The notes under the pieces: generated by a model
What the model saw: only the letters and a program-made list of their open reading frames with translations
The model's database searches: none
Told to the model about the DNA's origin: nothing
Shown: positions 50,625 to 59,031 of the stretch, piece after piece
Numbering within the stretch: the first letter of the stretch is position 1
Layout of the letters: each line of letters begins with the position of its first letter
Source of the DNA: Advenella incenata
Lineage (GTDB): Bacteria > Pseudomonadota > Gammaproteobacteria > Burkholderiales > Burkholderiaceae_B
DNA: 64,000 nucleotides
Assembly: GCF_004217095.1 (NCBI RefSeq)
Contig: NZ_SHKO01000002.1
Span: 744,001 to 808,000, forward strand
Reading direction: 5' to 3'
Translations under genes and position numbers: made by a program

Positions 50625-50874
50625 CGTACAGGGTCTCTCAGACCCGCTATTTCAATCGAGTCCTGGCTGTCCAGGCCAGCCTGCCGGGCACTGGCAATGT
50701 GAACGACATCAGCGGAAGTGTACCTGCTTCATATCATGATTGTGATTACCAACGAGTTCAGCATTGACCCCGCGTTCTACGGCGATCCCGCACATTTCTT
50801 TTCCGGGAATGATTGCCCTATAATCTTTCGTAATACTTATAAATAATGGAGACTGGGAAGCAATAGCGGTAACT

Positions 50875-51870
50875 TTGGCCATGGCCGCCGGCATGGTCGG
50901 CTGCGCGTCTACTCGCAGTGACAGCGGCCCATTGACCATCGCCAAACAAGGCAGTTTCTTTGTGGGTGGAAAGAATGTCAAATCAGAAACGCTCTCGAAT
51001 TTGCCTGCCTACGCGCCTTCAGGCACTATCACAGTGAACCAGGTGTATGTGCGTTATCAGGAGCCGGTGAATGCGGAAAAAACATCTGTGGTTTTCATTC
51101 ATGGTTGCTGCCTGACGGGCAAGACGTGGGAATCGACGCCGGATGGTCGTATGGGCTGGGATGAGTTGTTCGTGCGCAAGGGCTTCCCTACGTACGTGGT
51201 GGATCAAGCCTCGCGGGGCCGGTCTGCGGCCGATCCGTCGGCCATTGTAGCGGTCAAGGGCGGGCGCCAGTCCGCTGACAAGCTGCCGCAGGTGTTTGGC
51301 GCAGCGCAAGAGGGCGCCTGGCAAATTTTCCGCTTCGGTCCCAAGTACCCAGAGGTTTTCACCGGCATGCAGTTCCCGCTAGACGCACAGGCAGAGTTCT
51401 GGAAGCAAATGGTGCCCGATTGGCTCAATGCCTTGCCCAAACCCAATCCCACCGTACCCGCATTGTCGGAACTGGCTAAAAAAGTGAATGGCGCAGTGCT
51501 GATCAGCCACTCCCAGTCAGGCATCTATCCCTTTGAGACGGCCAAACTGAACCCTGCCGGTATCCGCGGCATCGTGTCCATTGAACCCGGTGCCTGCCCT
51601 GCGGCTGACAGTGATTTGTCCTCGCTCAAGGGCATGCCGGTTCTGGTGCTATGGGGTGATTATGTGAACCAGTCTCCCCGCTGGGTGCCACGTTTGAAGG
51701 CATGTAAGGAATTTGTCGCAGCTGCGAACAAGGCCGGTGCCAAGGCTGAAAATGTCATGTTGAGCGATGTCGGTATGCCAGGCGCCTCGCATATGCTGAT
51801 GCAAGACAAGCATAGTATCCAAATCGGAAAGTGGCTGGCCGGCTGGATTAATCAGAACGTAAAGGGTTGA
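50875..51870 (+). CDS. Alpha/beta hydrolase, lipoprotein-like, with damaged signal sequence
   Basis: A hydrolase of about 330 aa. The nucleophile elbow is ISHSQSGIY, an oxyanion block is FIHGCCLTGKTWES, and a C-terminal His lies in GASHMLMQDKHS. It opens with a lipobox-like MAAGMVGCAS. Translation from TTG 50875 or ATG 50881 leaves too short a signal. Upstream, an ATG at 50846 reads METGKQ and then hits a stop, while the hydrophobic IAVTLAMAAG lies in the other frame. Adding one A near 50862 would join them into a complete lipoprotein signal. The protein may be a frameshifted lipoprotein, now cytosolic or not made. Confidence 0.75.
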   Translation: MAMAAGMVGCASTRSDSGPLTIAKQGSFFVGGKNVKSETLSNLPAYAPSGTITVNQVYVRYQEPVNAEKTSVVFIHGCCLTGKTWESTPDGRMGWDELFVRKGFPTYVVDQASRGRSAADPSAIVAVKGGRQSADKLPQVFGAAQEGAWQIFRFGPKYPEVFTGMQFPLDAQAEFWKQMVPDWLNALPKPNPTVPALSELAKKVNGAVLISHSQSGIYPFETAKLNPAGIRGIVSIEPGACPAADSDLSSLKGMPVLVLWGDYVNQSPRWVPRLKACKEFVAAANKAGAKAENVMLSDVGMPGASHMLMQDKHSIQIGKWLAGWINQNVKG

Positions 51871-51918
51871 TTTTCCGACCCGTTGTTGCGTGCCAGATCA
51901 CCCGGTGCTGATTTTGGC

Positions 51919-52020
51919 AGTTCGATGATCAATGTTCTGATGTATTTGATCTGCGGTCAATAACAACTGCCGGTCGGTTCCCGGCTTTCTGATGAGTTGC
52001 AAACCCAGTGGCATACCGTC
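51919..52020 (-). pseudogene. Remnant of an amidase 3' end
   Basis: The minus strand reads DGMPLGLQLIRKPGTDRQLLLTADQIHQNID, a close match to the C-terminus of the amidase at 31722-32993 (EGLPLGVQLIGKPGADRQLLLNADQIHQCID). The DNA also matches over roughly 100 bp. Homology stops abruptly near 52021. Only the last 35 codons survive. It lies between the alpha/beta hydrolase and the enolase-superfamily gene. Confidence 0.85.
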
Positions 52021-52075
52021 GCTCGCTGCCAACTTAATGAGTCAACTTTATGTGAGGCCAATCTACTGGCTTTAT

Positions 52076-53200
52076 TCACCCTTGGTAACTCAGCCGCTGC
52101 ACAGCGGCTTCGTCTACCTCTACGCCCAGCCCCGGACCGCTCAGTCCCGTGACAAATCCGTCTACTTGCGCGACCGGTGTGGCGACCAGTTCCTGTTGAA
52201 CGGCCACAGGGAATGGCTTGAGTTCGAATAAACGCGTATTTGGAGAGGCGAGCGAAAGATGCAGGCTGGCTGCGGTGGTAATTGCTGTGCTCCAGGCATG
52301 TGCATTCACTGTTAATCCGGCTTCTCCGGCGCATTGATCGATTTTCCGGAAACCGGTAATGCCCTCCGCGCGTGCCGGATCTATGCCCAGCACATCTACC
52401 GTGGCACTGTCGATCAGGCGTTGGTAGCCCGCGACTGTCCATTCGCGTTCACCGCTGGCAATAGGCACGGCTACTGCGGCCTTAAGCAGGCGATAGTCCT
52501 TCAGATGCGTGGGATAAAACGGTTCCTCGACCCAGCCTATGTCGTGCTCGGACATGCGGCGCACGGAGTCGACGGCAGTATCGGCGTCCCAGCGCAGCCC
52601 GTTGCCCACGTCCACCAGGATCTCCACGTGTGGCCCCGCCGCGCGTCGCAGGCCAGCGACCAATGCAATACTACTTTCGGGATCATGGCCGATAGTGGAG
52701 AGCGATTTTTTGCCCAGCCCCAGTTTTACGCTGCGAAAGCCGGCGCTGAAGAATCCCATGGCCTCGTCGATGCAGGCCGAAAGGCTTTCCTTATTGACGT
52801 GGCAACTTGCGTTGGCGGGCAGCCGATCGTGATGCTGACCCCAAAGCGCCGATAGCGGCTGACCTTGGATTTTTCCGTGTATGTCCCAAAGCGCCATGTC
52901 GATCGCACTGAGCGCGAAGGAAGCAATGCCGCCCTCTCCGTACCACCAACTATGATCGCGCATTTTCTGCCAGCACTGCGCCACGCTGGTTTCTCCGGTC
53001 TGCAACAGCAACGGCCCAAACCCTTCTTCGATCAAAAGCGCCGTTGCCCGGCAGGCTTCGGGCCACATGGCAATCGCCTCGCCCCATCCGACTACGCCAT
53101 CGGTTGTTTCCAGCCGTGCCAGAACTGTCATCCGTTCCCGGTTCAGGTCGTTCGGATCAACATAACGCAGAACGTAAGTCTTCAAACGGGCAAGTTTCAT
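52076..53200 (-). CDS. Enolase-superfamily (mandelate racemase/muconate lactonizing) enzyme
   Basis: A 374-aa enzyme. The barrel shows KLG (K-x-G instead of KxK), metal ligands in ILVDVGNGL, IGWVEEPFYP and IASGEREWTV, and the acid/base His in VNAHAWSTAITTA. It probably dehydrates or racemises a sugar acid. It is divergent from the GntR gene with an operator between them, and the GntR operon carries an SDR and a 2-hydroxyacid dehydrogenase, which fits sugar-acid oxidation. The substrate is not readable. Confidence 0.88.
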   Translation of the reverse strand: MKLARLKTYVLRYVDPNDLNRERMTVLARLETTDGVVGWGEAIAMWPEACRATALLIEEGFGPLLLQTGETSVAQCWQKMRDHSWWYGEGGIASFALSAIDMALWDIHGKIQGQPLSALWGQHHDRLPANASCHVNKESLSACIDEAMGFFSAGFRSVKLGLGKKSLSTIGHDPESSIALVAGLRRAAGPHVEILVDVGNGLRWDADTAVDSVRRMSEHDIGWVEEPFYPTHLKDYRLLKAAVAVPIASGEREWTVAGYQRLIDSATVDVLGIDPARAEGITGFRKIDQCAGEAGLTVNAHAWSTAITTAASLHLSLASPNTRLFELKPFPVAVQQELVATPVAQVDGFVTGLSGPGLGVEVDEAAVQRLSYQG

Positions 53201-53276
53201 ATGAGTGGTCTCCGGTGGATTTGGTTCTTGACTTGTAAAAAAGACTATAGTTTAATGAAAATATTGTCAAGTGACC

Positions 53277-53293
53277 AAGTGGCCTGTCCACTT
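53277..53293. promoter_or_regulatory. Operator-like inverted repeat, GntR/FadR type
   Basis: AAGTGG (53277-53282), a 5-bp spacer and CCACTT (53288-53293) form a perfect 6-bp inverted repeat between the divergent starts at 53200 and 53367. The position and size suit the FadR-subfamily regulator encoded alongside. Confidence 0.55.
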
Positions 53294-53366
53294 TTAAGAT
53301 TGCTGTAAACCACGCAGTACCCGACATGCCCATGTACTGGTTTCTTTAATTTTTGGATATATTCGT

Positions 53367-54122
53367 ATGCCGTCAGCCTCTAAATTTCAAGTCACTAGCG
53401 TTGAACGCGAGCCGGTTTCCGAACAGGTGGTGACTCAGTTGCTCGGGATGGTTCGAGCTGGAAACCTTAAAGCCGATGATCGTTTACCGTCGGAACGCGA
53501 GCTGGCGCAGTCCTTTGGCGTGAGCAGGCCCACCATCCGCGAGGCGGTGCGGGCGCTCGTGGTACTGGGTGTGCTCAAAACGCGCCATGGCGGTGGCATT
53601 TTTGTATCCAGTCTTCGTGCTGAGGCGCTCCTGGGGCCGTTGCAGTTCTTTCTTTCCCTAGAGGAAACATCGGTTGATACGCTGTACGACGCGCGCCAAC
53701 TGATCGAGGGCGGTATCGCCGCACGGGCAGCCAAGGCCGCACAGGCCAGCGACGTGGCCTTCCTGCTGCAGCTGATTGAGCAGCAAAGGGCCGCTATCGA
53801 CGACCCACAAGCATATCGAAAACTCGACATTGCGTTCCATGAGTACATCCACGCCCTGGGTGCTAACCCGTTTCTGTCACGTGCGGCGAGCAGTCTCAAT
53901 ACGCTTGGCCTGGAATTTCGCACCACTGCTTCCGAATCACGGGAGGTTATCGCCCAGAGCCTGCTTGACCATGATGTCATTGTCGCGGCATTAGGCGCCA
54001 ACGATAGCGCAGCCGCCGAGCATGCGATGCGCCAACACATGAGCAACGTTCTGGAATCCACCCGCGAGTCGATGGCGGCCATCCGGCAATCTGAACACGC
54101 ATTTACGCAAGGAGATGCCTGA
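53367..54122 (+). CDS. GntR-family regulator, FadR (FCD) subgroup
   Basis: A 251-aa regulator. The N-terminal winged HTH is EPVSEQVVTQLLGMVRAGNLKADDRLPSERELAQSFGVSRPTIREAVRALVVLGVLKTRHGGGIFV, and an all-helical FCD effector domain follows (DTLYDARQLIEGGIAARAAKAA, DIAFHEYIHALG). Its stop overlaps the SDR start by 1 bp. FCD regulators usually respond to small carboxylates; it likely controls both this operon and the divergent enolase gene. Confidence 0.93.
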   Translation: MPSASKFQVTSVEREPVSEQVVTQLLGMVRAGNLKADDRLPSERELAQSFGVSRPTIREAVRALVVLGVLKTRHGGGIFVSSLRAEALLGPLQFFLSLEETSVDTLYDARQLIEGGIAARAAKAAQASDVAFLLQLIEQQRAAIDDPQAYRKLDIAFHEYIHALGANPFLSRAASSLNTLGLEFRTTASESREVIAQSLLDHDVIVAALGANDSAAAEHAMRQHMSNVLESTRESMAAIRQSEHAFTQGDA

Positions 54123-54898
54123 TGAGCACACTTCCCCGTCTTGATGGCGCTACTGTCGTGGTAACTGGTGCGGGCCGTGGCATTGGTGCTGCCGTCGTGC
54201 GTCAGCTGTTGCGAGCCAATGCATCTGTCCTGGCGTTAGTGGAGCCTGGCACAGAAGCCGATTCCGAACTCAATGGCTTGAAGGCAGTGGATGGTGCACG
54301 ACTGCGGGTGCTGGCTGTGGACGTTCGCAGCACGGCAGACGTCGCTCGGGCGGCGACCGTGGCCAGCAGTGAATTCGGTCGGGTCGATGTTCTCGTGAAC
54401 AACGCCGGTGTGATTCGCCCCATCGGGCTGCTGGGTGACCTGGACGCTGACGCCTGGAATCAGGTGCTCGCGGTCAATGCCGGCGGCGCTATGCGCTGTG
54501 TCCAGACTTTCCTGCCACTGCTGCTGGAGAGCCACGGCACCGTCATTAACATGAGTTCGGGCGCAGCGTACCGGCCACTGGAAGGCTGGAGCGCCTACTG
54601 CGCAAGCAAGGCTGCGCTGGTGATGCTTTCGCGCGCCATTGATCTTGAATACAGCAGCAAGGGAATACGCGTTTTTTCTCTTGGTATTCCGCCCACTGAC
54701 ACGACCATGCAGGGCGCTATCCGAGCCTCCGGCATGAACGACCTGAGCAAGATCCCCCAGCATGACTTGACCCCACCCACCGTGACGGCTGCTGTTGCTG
54801 CCTGGTTGTGTGGGCACGATGCGCGCAGCCAGATTGCAAAGATCGAAATCGACGTGCGCGACCCTGAATTTGCACGCTTCGCACAGGAATCCAGATGA
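54122..54898 (+). CDS. Short-chain dehydrogenase/reductase (SDR)
   Basis: A 258-aa SDR with VVTGAGRGIGAAVV, NNAGV and the catalytic YCASKAAL (Tyr and Lys spaced by three). It starts within the GntR stop (1-bp overlap) and overlaps the 2-hydroxyacid dehydrogenase by 4 bp. It likely oxidises a sugar or hydroxy acid. The C-terminus lacks the usual DGG motif and reads IEIDVRDPEFARF, a known variation. Confidence 0.9.
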   Translation: MSTLPRLDGATVVVTGAGRGIGAAVVRQLLRANASVLALVEPGTEADSELNGLKAVDGARLRVLAVDVRSTADVARAATVASSEFGRVDVLVNNAGVIRPIGLLGDLDADAWNQVLAVNAGGAMRCVQTFLPLLLESHGTVINMSSGAAYRPLEGWSAYCASKAALVMLSRAIDLEYSSKGIRVFSLGIPPTDTTMQGAIRASGMNDLSKIPQHDLTPPTVTAAVAAWLCGHDARSQIAKIEIDVRDPEFARFAQESR

Positions 54899-55899
54899 GC
54901 CTCTCGCCGAAAAAAAGCCGAGTCGTGGTGACCGATTACACCTTTCCTGATGTGGCGGCCGAGCGTGAAGCAGCCGAGAAACTGGGTGCCGAGTTTATCG
55001 CCTGCCAATGCAAAAGCCCACAGGAGGTCGAGCGGGCGGTGCAGGGGGCAGATGTAGCGCTTGTGCAGTTTGCGCCGCTCACCCAGCAGGCAATCGCAGG
55101 CATGGCCGAGGGCGCTGGCATCATCCGCTATGGTATCGGCTACGACAATATTGATCTGCCGTCGGCATTCGGGCGCGGCTTTGCCGTAGGCTACATGCCG
55201 GATTACTGCACAGATGAGGTAGCCGACCATACCGCCTGCCTGGTGTTGGCCTCATTGCGTAAGCTGCCGCAGCTGGATACGTCGGTGCGGGCGGGCGACT
55301 GGAACGCAGTCGCAGTGGCCAAGCCCATCAAGCCCTCAGGTGAGACGACGATAGGCTTCCTGGGAATGGGGCGCATCGGCAGCCTGGTGCTTGCGCGGTT
55401 GCAGGCCTTCGGCTTTCGGTTTCTGGTGTCGGACCCGCAGGTGAATGCAGCGCGCGCAGCTGAAATGGGAGCGACCAAAGTCGATCGCGAGGCGCTGTTC
55501 AGACAGGCCGATGTGCTTTCGCTTCATGCGCCCGCCACAGCCGAGACGACGCATGTAATCAATGCGCACTCATTGCGCACCATGAAACCCAACGCCATGA
55601 TTATCAACACCGCGCGCGGTCAGCTGATCGATGAAGCGGCGCTGGCCGAGGCATTAACGTCAGGCTTGATCGGCGGCGCTGCCCTTGATGTGTTTGAGAC
55701 AGAGCCACTGCCGCCGCACTCACCGCTTCGAGCCGCTCCGAATCTCATTCTTACACCGCACGCCGCCTGGTATTCCGATACCGCCATTGTCAGACTTCAG
55801 GAGCTTGCTGCAATCGATATTGAGCGATTGCTGTCTGGTCTCGCGCCGCGCCGTCCGGTACCTGGCTCTGCCGCTCGGGTCCAACAGACGGAGCGCTAG
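54895..55899 (+). CDS. 2-hydroxyacid dehydrogenase, C-terminal-binding-protein-like
   Basis: A 334-aa D-2-hydroxyacid dehydrogenase. Nucleotide motif GFLGMGRIGSLVLARLQAFG, catalytic Arg in NTARGQLIDEAAL, Glu in FETEPLP and His in LTPHAAWYSD. The lead YTFPDVAAEREAAEKLGAEF is the CtBP-like pattern. It reduces or oxidises a 2-hydroxy/2-keto acid and fits the sugar-acid module. It overlaps the SDR gene by 4 bp and precedes the decarboxylase by 66 bp. Confidence 0.9.
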   Translation: MSLSPKKSRVVVTDYTFPDVAAEREAAEKLGAEFIACQCKSPQEVERAVQGADVALVQFAPLTQQAIAGMAEGAGIIRYGIGYDNIDLPSAFGRGFAVGYMPDYCTDEVADHTACLVLASLRKLPQLDTSVRAGDWNAVAVAKPIKPSGETTIGFLGMGRIGSLVLARLQAFGFRFLVSDPQVNAARAAEMGATKVDREALFRQADVLSLHAPATAETTHVINAHSLRTMKPNAMIINTARGQLIDEAALAEALTSGLIGGAALDVFETEPLPPHSPLRAAPNLILTPHAAWYSDTAIVRLQELAAIDIERLLSGLAPRRPVPGSAARVQQTER

Positions 55900-55965
55900 C
55901 CGGATGAATGTGCGTTAGCTATGCACCTATCGAACAGCATTATGTATGGATAAACGGAGAACAGC

Positions 55966-56772
55966 ATGCCCCAATACACCAGTGCCAAGCGTCGTGTCAC
56001 GATCGATGAAATTTGTACCAGCGGTTTTTCCACCCCACTGGATGCGCCCACGGTTCCTCCTTTTCCCTTCGGATTTCGCAACGTTGAGGTGCTCACCCTG
56101 GCGTATCGTTCGGACCCCGACAAGATGGGATACTTGCTTCCACCGCCTCTCGAACTGACTGGGGACGTGGTGTTGATTCATATTTACAAAATGAACGACA
56201 CCGATTGGCTCGGGCCTTATGGAGAAGCCAATGTGATGTTCGGCGCCCAGCTGCCTTCGAAGCAGGTCAGCGGTGCCTACTCGCCATACCTCTACCTGAG
56301 TTCAGACGTAGGCGTGGCGCACGGTCGCGAGATCCATGGCCAACCCAAGAAATTCGGGCTCCCTCGGCTCGAGGTTCGGGACGATGCATGGGTAGCCACA
56401 GTATCCCGAAATGGCATCGATGTCATTACCGGCACAATGGCCTATAAGCAAAAACGAGGCGACATTGCCACGCTTTCCAAATTGATGGACTTCAGCAAGA
56501 ACTTCAATCTGAAGGCGATCGATCATATTGACGGTTCACCCGCCATTCGGCAACTGACCTCCCGCAGCCTGACCGACGTGGTTGTGCACGAATGCTGGGA
56601 GGGAGATTGCACTGTCGAACTTCGGCCGAACATCCAGGCGCCTGTTTACCGATTGCCGGTTGTGGAAATGCTTAGTGCTTTCTATTGGCGCGCGGACTTC
56701 ACGCTAGTGCAAGGCAAGGTTTTGCATGACTATCTGGCGCCTGACTTAAACAACAATTTGAACCATACCTAA
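55966..56772 (+). CDS. Acetoacetate decarboxylase family protein
   Basis: A 268-aa protein with the acetoacetate decarboxylase fold: YSPYLYLSSDVGVAHGREIHGQPKKFGLPRLEVRDD contains the family's GRE..G.PKK block with the Schiff-base-forming Lys-Lys. Some family members are aldolase-dehydratases or act on larger keto acids, so an acetoacetate substrate is not certain. It lies 66 bp after the 2-hydroxyacid dehydrogenase and 49 bp before the MFS start. The keto acid made by the upstream enzymes is a reasonable substrate. Confidence 0.88.
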   Translation: MPQYTSAKRRVTIDEICTSGFSTPLDAPTVPPFPFGFRNVEVLTLAYRSDPDKMGYLLPPPLELTGDVVLIHIYKMNDTDWLGPYGEANVMFGAQLPSKQVSGAYSPYLYLSSDVGVAHGREIHGQPKKFGLPRLEVRDDAWVATVSRNGIDVITGTMAYKQKRGDIATLSKLMDFSKNFNLKAIDHIDGSPAIRQLTSRSLTDVVVHECWEGDCTVELRPNIQAPVYRLPVVEMLSAFYWRADFTLVQGKVLHDYLAPDLNNNLNHT

Positions 56773-56821
56773 TGTGGCGAATTTGACAAAAAAAACATTC
56801 AATACGACAAAGGAGACAATC

Positions 56822-58213
56822 ATGCCCCAGGATAAAGAGTCCATAACCGACTCAGCCCGCCATACCCGTAACGAATTGGCGATGCCACAAACGCAAGCCG
56901 ACCATTCCGACATCACGCCCAAAAAAATAAGGCGTGTCTTGTGGGCCGCGATCGTAGGCACAGTGATCGAATGGTATGACTTCGTGCTGTTCGCCGTGGC
57001 CTCTGGCCTGATCTTCAACAAACTATTTTTTCCGTCCTTATCGCCGACAGCCGGTACGTTGGCCTCGTTTGCGACCTTGGCTGTCGGATTTCTGGCACGT
57101 CCGATTGGCGGCCTGATCATTTCTCATTTTGGGGACAAAAAAGGCCGAAAACCCGCGCTGGTCTTCACGATCGCCCTGATGGGCCTATCGACGATCGCTA
57201 TCGGCCTGCTTCCCACCTATGCGCAGATCGGTATCATGGCGCCCCTGTTACTTGTCGTGTTACGTCTGCTGCAAGGGATCGGGGCCGGCGCGGAGTACGC
57301 AGGCGCCCTGATTCTTGTGGCGGAATATGTTCCAGCCAAGAAGAAGGGGTATTACACTGCTTTTGTCTTGTCGGCTACGGTGGTTGGTTTGCTGCTGGCA
57401 TCGATCATCTTTCGCCTGATCTCCCAGTTGCCTGAACAAGATCTGTTGACATGGGCGTGGCGCATCCCCTTCCTGTTCTCAGCTGTGCTCGTCGTTGTCG
57501 CGCTATATATTCGCAGGAGCCTGGAAGAAACCCCTGAGTATGTCAGGGCCGTCCAACATGCCAGCGAGCAGAAACGCGCAGCCTCCATTCCACTTGGTGA
57601 GGTGCTCCGCAAGCAGCCCAAGGTATTGCTATGCGGCTTTTTGGCCATGTCTGGGGCCAACGCCGCCACTTATACGCTCAATAGTTTTGCCTTGAGTTAT
57701 ATGGTAAATAACTTGGGTTTTTCTAATTCCGATGCCCTGAATGTCATTATCCTAGCTGCCATCGCCGGCATTGTTTGTACGCCCATTATGGGAAAAATAT
57801 CCGATCGTTTCGGTCATGCCAGGGTGTATGTACTAGGGACCCTGTTTATCCTGCTTTATGCGGCGCCCATGTTCTGGTTGATGGATTCGAAAAATATCAT
57901 CCTGGCGACTTTGGCGATGATTATCGGCTACGGTGTGGGGTTTGGCTCGGTTGCAGGGTCGCAAGGCGCATTCCTGACCGGGCTGTTCCCGACCCGCTAT
58001 CGCTTTACCGGGATCACCTTTGTGCGGGAAATGAATGGGGCTACGGTAGCCGGAATGACGCCCTTTATCGCGACATGGCTTACTGCACAGGCTGGTGGCC
58101 AATCCACCTATCTTGTTGGTTATTTGATCGCACTGTGCGCTATTTCAATCCTTGCTATTTTGGCACTGCGGCATAACAAGCAGCCTGCCGAAGAGGTTGT
58201 CTTGCAAACGTGA
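56822..58213 (+). CDS. MFS transporter, metabolite:H+ symporter (MHS) family
   Basis: A 463-aa permease from ATG 56822, preceded by AGGAGA; a GTG at 56774 is in frame but lacks a ribosome site. Signatures: TVIEWYDFVLFAVASGLIF, LARPIGGLIISHFGDKKGRKPALV, RLLQGIGAGAEYAGALILVAEY. It follows the decarboxylase gene and is the probable importer for the sugar-acid-like substrate of this module. Its downstream end (58214 on) holds a fragment of an NTF2-like gene. Confidence 0.93.
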   Translation: MPQDKESITDSARHTRNELAMPQTQADHSDITPKKIRRVLWAAIVGTVIEWYDFVLFAVASGLIFNKLFFPSLSPTAGTLASFATLAVGFLARPIGGLIISHFGDKKGRKPALVFTIALMGLSTIAIGLLPTYAQIGIMAPLLLVVLRLLQGIGAGAEYAGALILVAEYVPAKKKGYYTAFVLSATVVGLLLASIIFRLISQLPEQDLLTWAWRIPFLFSAVLVVVALYIRRSLEETPEYVRAVQHASEQKRAASIPLGEVLRKQPKVLLCGFLAMSGANAATYTLNSFALSYMVNNLGFSNSDALNVIILAAIAGIVCTPIMGKISDRFGHARVYVLGTLFILLYAAPMFWLMDSKNIILATLAMIIGYGVGFGSVAGSQGAFLTGLFPTRYRFTGITFVREMNGATVAGMTPFIATWLTAQAGGQSTYLVGYLIALCAISILAILALRHNKQPAEEVVLQT

Positions 58214-58249
58214 GGTGAGAGCAGCGAAAGGTTGGTCGGGACGGGGACG

Positions 58250-58291
58250 GTGGTGCTCGCGGTGTCCCGGCATGGGCGGTCGTTGACGTAA
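58250..58291 (+). pseudogene. Remnant of NTF2-like gene 3' end
   Basis: The plus strand reads VVLAVSRHGRSLT and a stop, matching the C-terminus of the intact NTF2-like protein nearby (IALAVPHHGRSLTSKK, 58401-58994). At DNA level GCTCGCGGT, CATGGGCG and TCGTTGACGT are shared in order. Only about 13 codons are convincing. The fragment lies between the MFS stop and the intact gene. Confidence 0.7.
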
Positions 58292-58400
58292 GGCGGGTTG
58301 ATGCATCAATGGCGAGTTGATTTTATTCAATATTTTTTGATATGACGGACTAAGCATAGCCGGGCAAAAAAAAACCGGACTCATTTGCAAAGCATAAACC

Positions 58401-58994
58401 ATGAACGAAAATGAACAATTCCTGCAGCGCCTGCGCGCCGAAGACGAAATCAAGCGCGTATTGCAACTGTATTGTCGCGGCGTGGACCGACGCGAGTTTG
58501 ACGTGGTGCGAGGCGTTTACCACACTGACGCCATGGACTATCACGGCACCTACAACGGCAATATTGACGGCCTGATTCAGTGGATAACCCGCCGCCACGA
58601 AGGCGTGGCGCAATCCATGCACCTGCTGGGTAACTGCCTGATCGACTGGCGCGGCGACGATGTCGCTTTGGTGGAAACCTACTGCGTGGCATACCAACGG
58701 CTTAAGCCGGGTGACGGTGCGTCAGCCTCGAGTGTCGGGCTGAAAGTGTGCGGCAGCGGCCAGCAAACGCAGGTGCGGTGTCGGTATCTGGATAGGTTTG
58801 AAAAGCGGGAAGAGGCGTGGAAGATAGCTAATCGGGTCGTGGCGTATGAGTCGTTACTGCTGGAGGATGTGCCGGAAGGACCGCAGTTTGCGGAAGGGAT
58901 GCAGGTGGCAACACGAGGGCGGGATGATCCGTTGTGGGAGTTGATCGCGCTCGCGGTTCCCCACCATGGGCGATCGTTGACGTCGAAGAAATAA
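58401..58994 (+). CDS. NTF2-like (SnoaL) family protein
   Basis: A 197-aa protein with the nuclear transport factor 2/SnoaL-like fold: RLRAEDEIKRVLQLYCRGVDRREFDVVRGVYHTDAMDYHGTYNG is the typical opening of this family. Such proteins accompany aromatic and steroid breakdown and may be dehydratases, cyclases or beta-subunit-like scaffolds; no catalytic residue pattern fixes the function. It ends at a stop 42 bp before the convergent second NTF2-like gene. Confidence 0.82.
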   Translation: MNENEQFLQRLRAEDEIKRVLQLYCRGVDRREFDVVRGVYHTDAMDYHGTYNGNIDGLIQWITRRHEGVAQSMHLLGNCLIDWRGDDVALVETYCVAYQRLKPGDGASASSVGLKVCGSGQQTQVRCRYLDRFEKREEAWKIANRVVAYESLLLEDVPEGPQFAEGMQVATRGRDDPLWELIALAVPHHGRSLTSKK

Positions 58995-59031
58995 CGAATT
59001 TTGGATATATCAAATTATCATTGATATTTAA

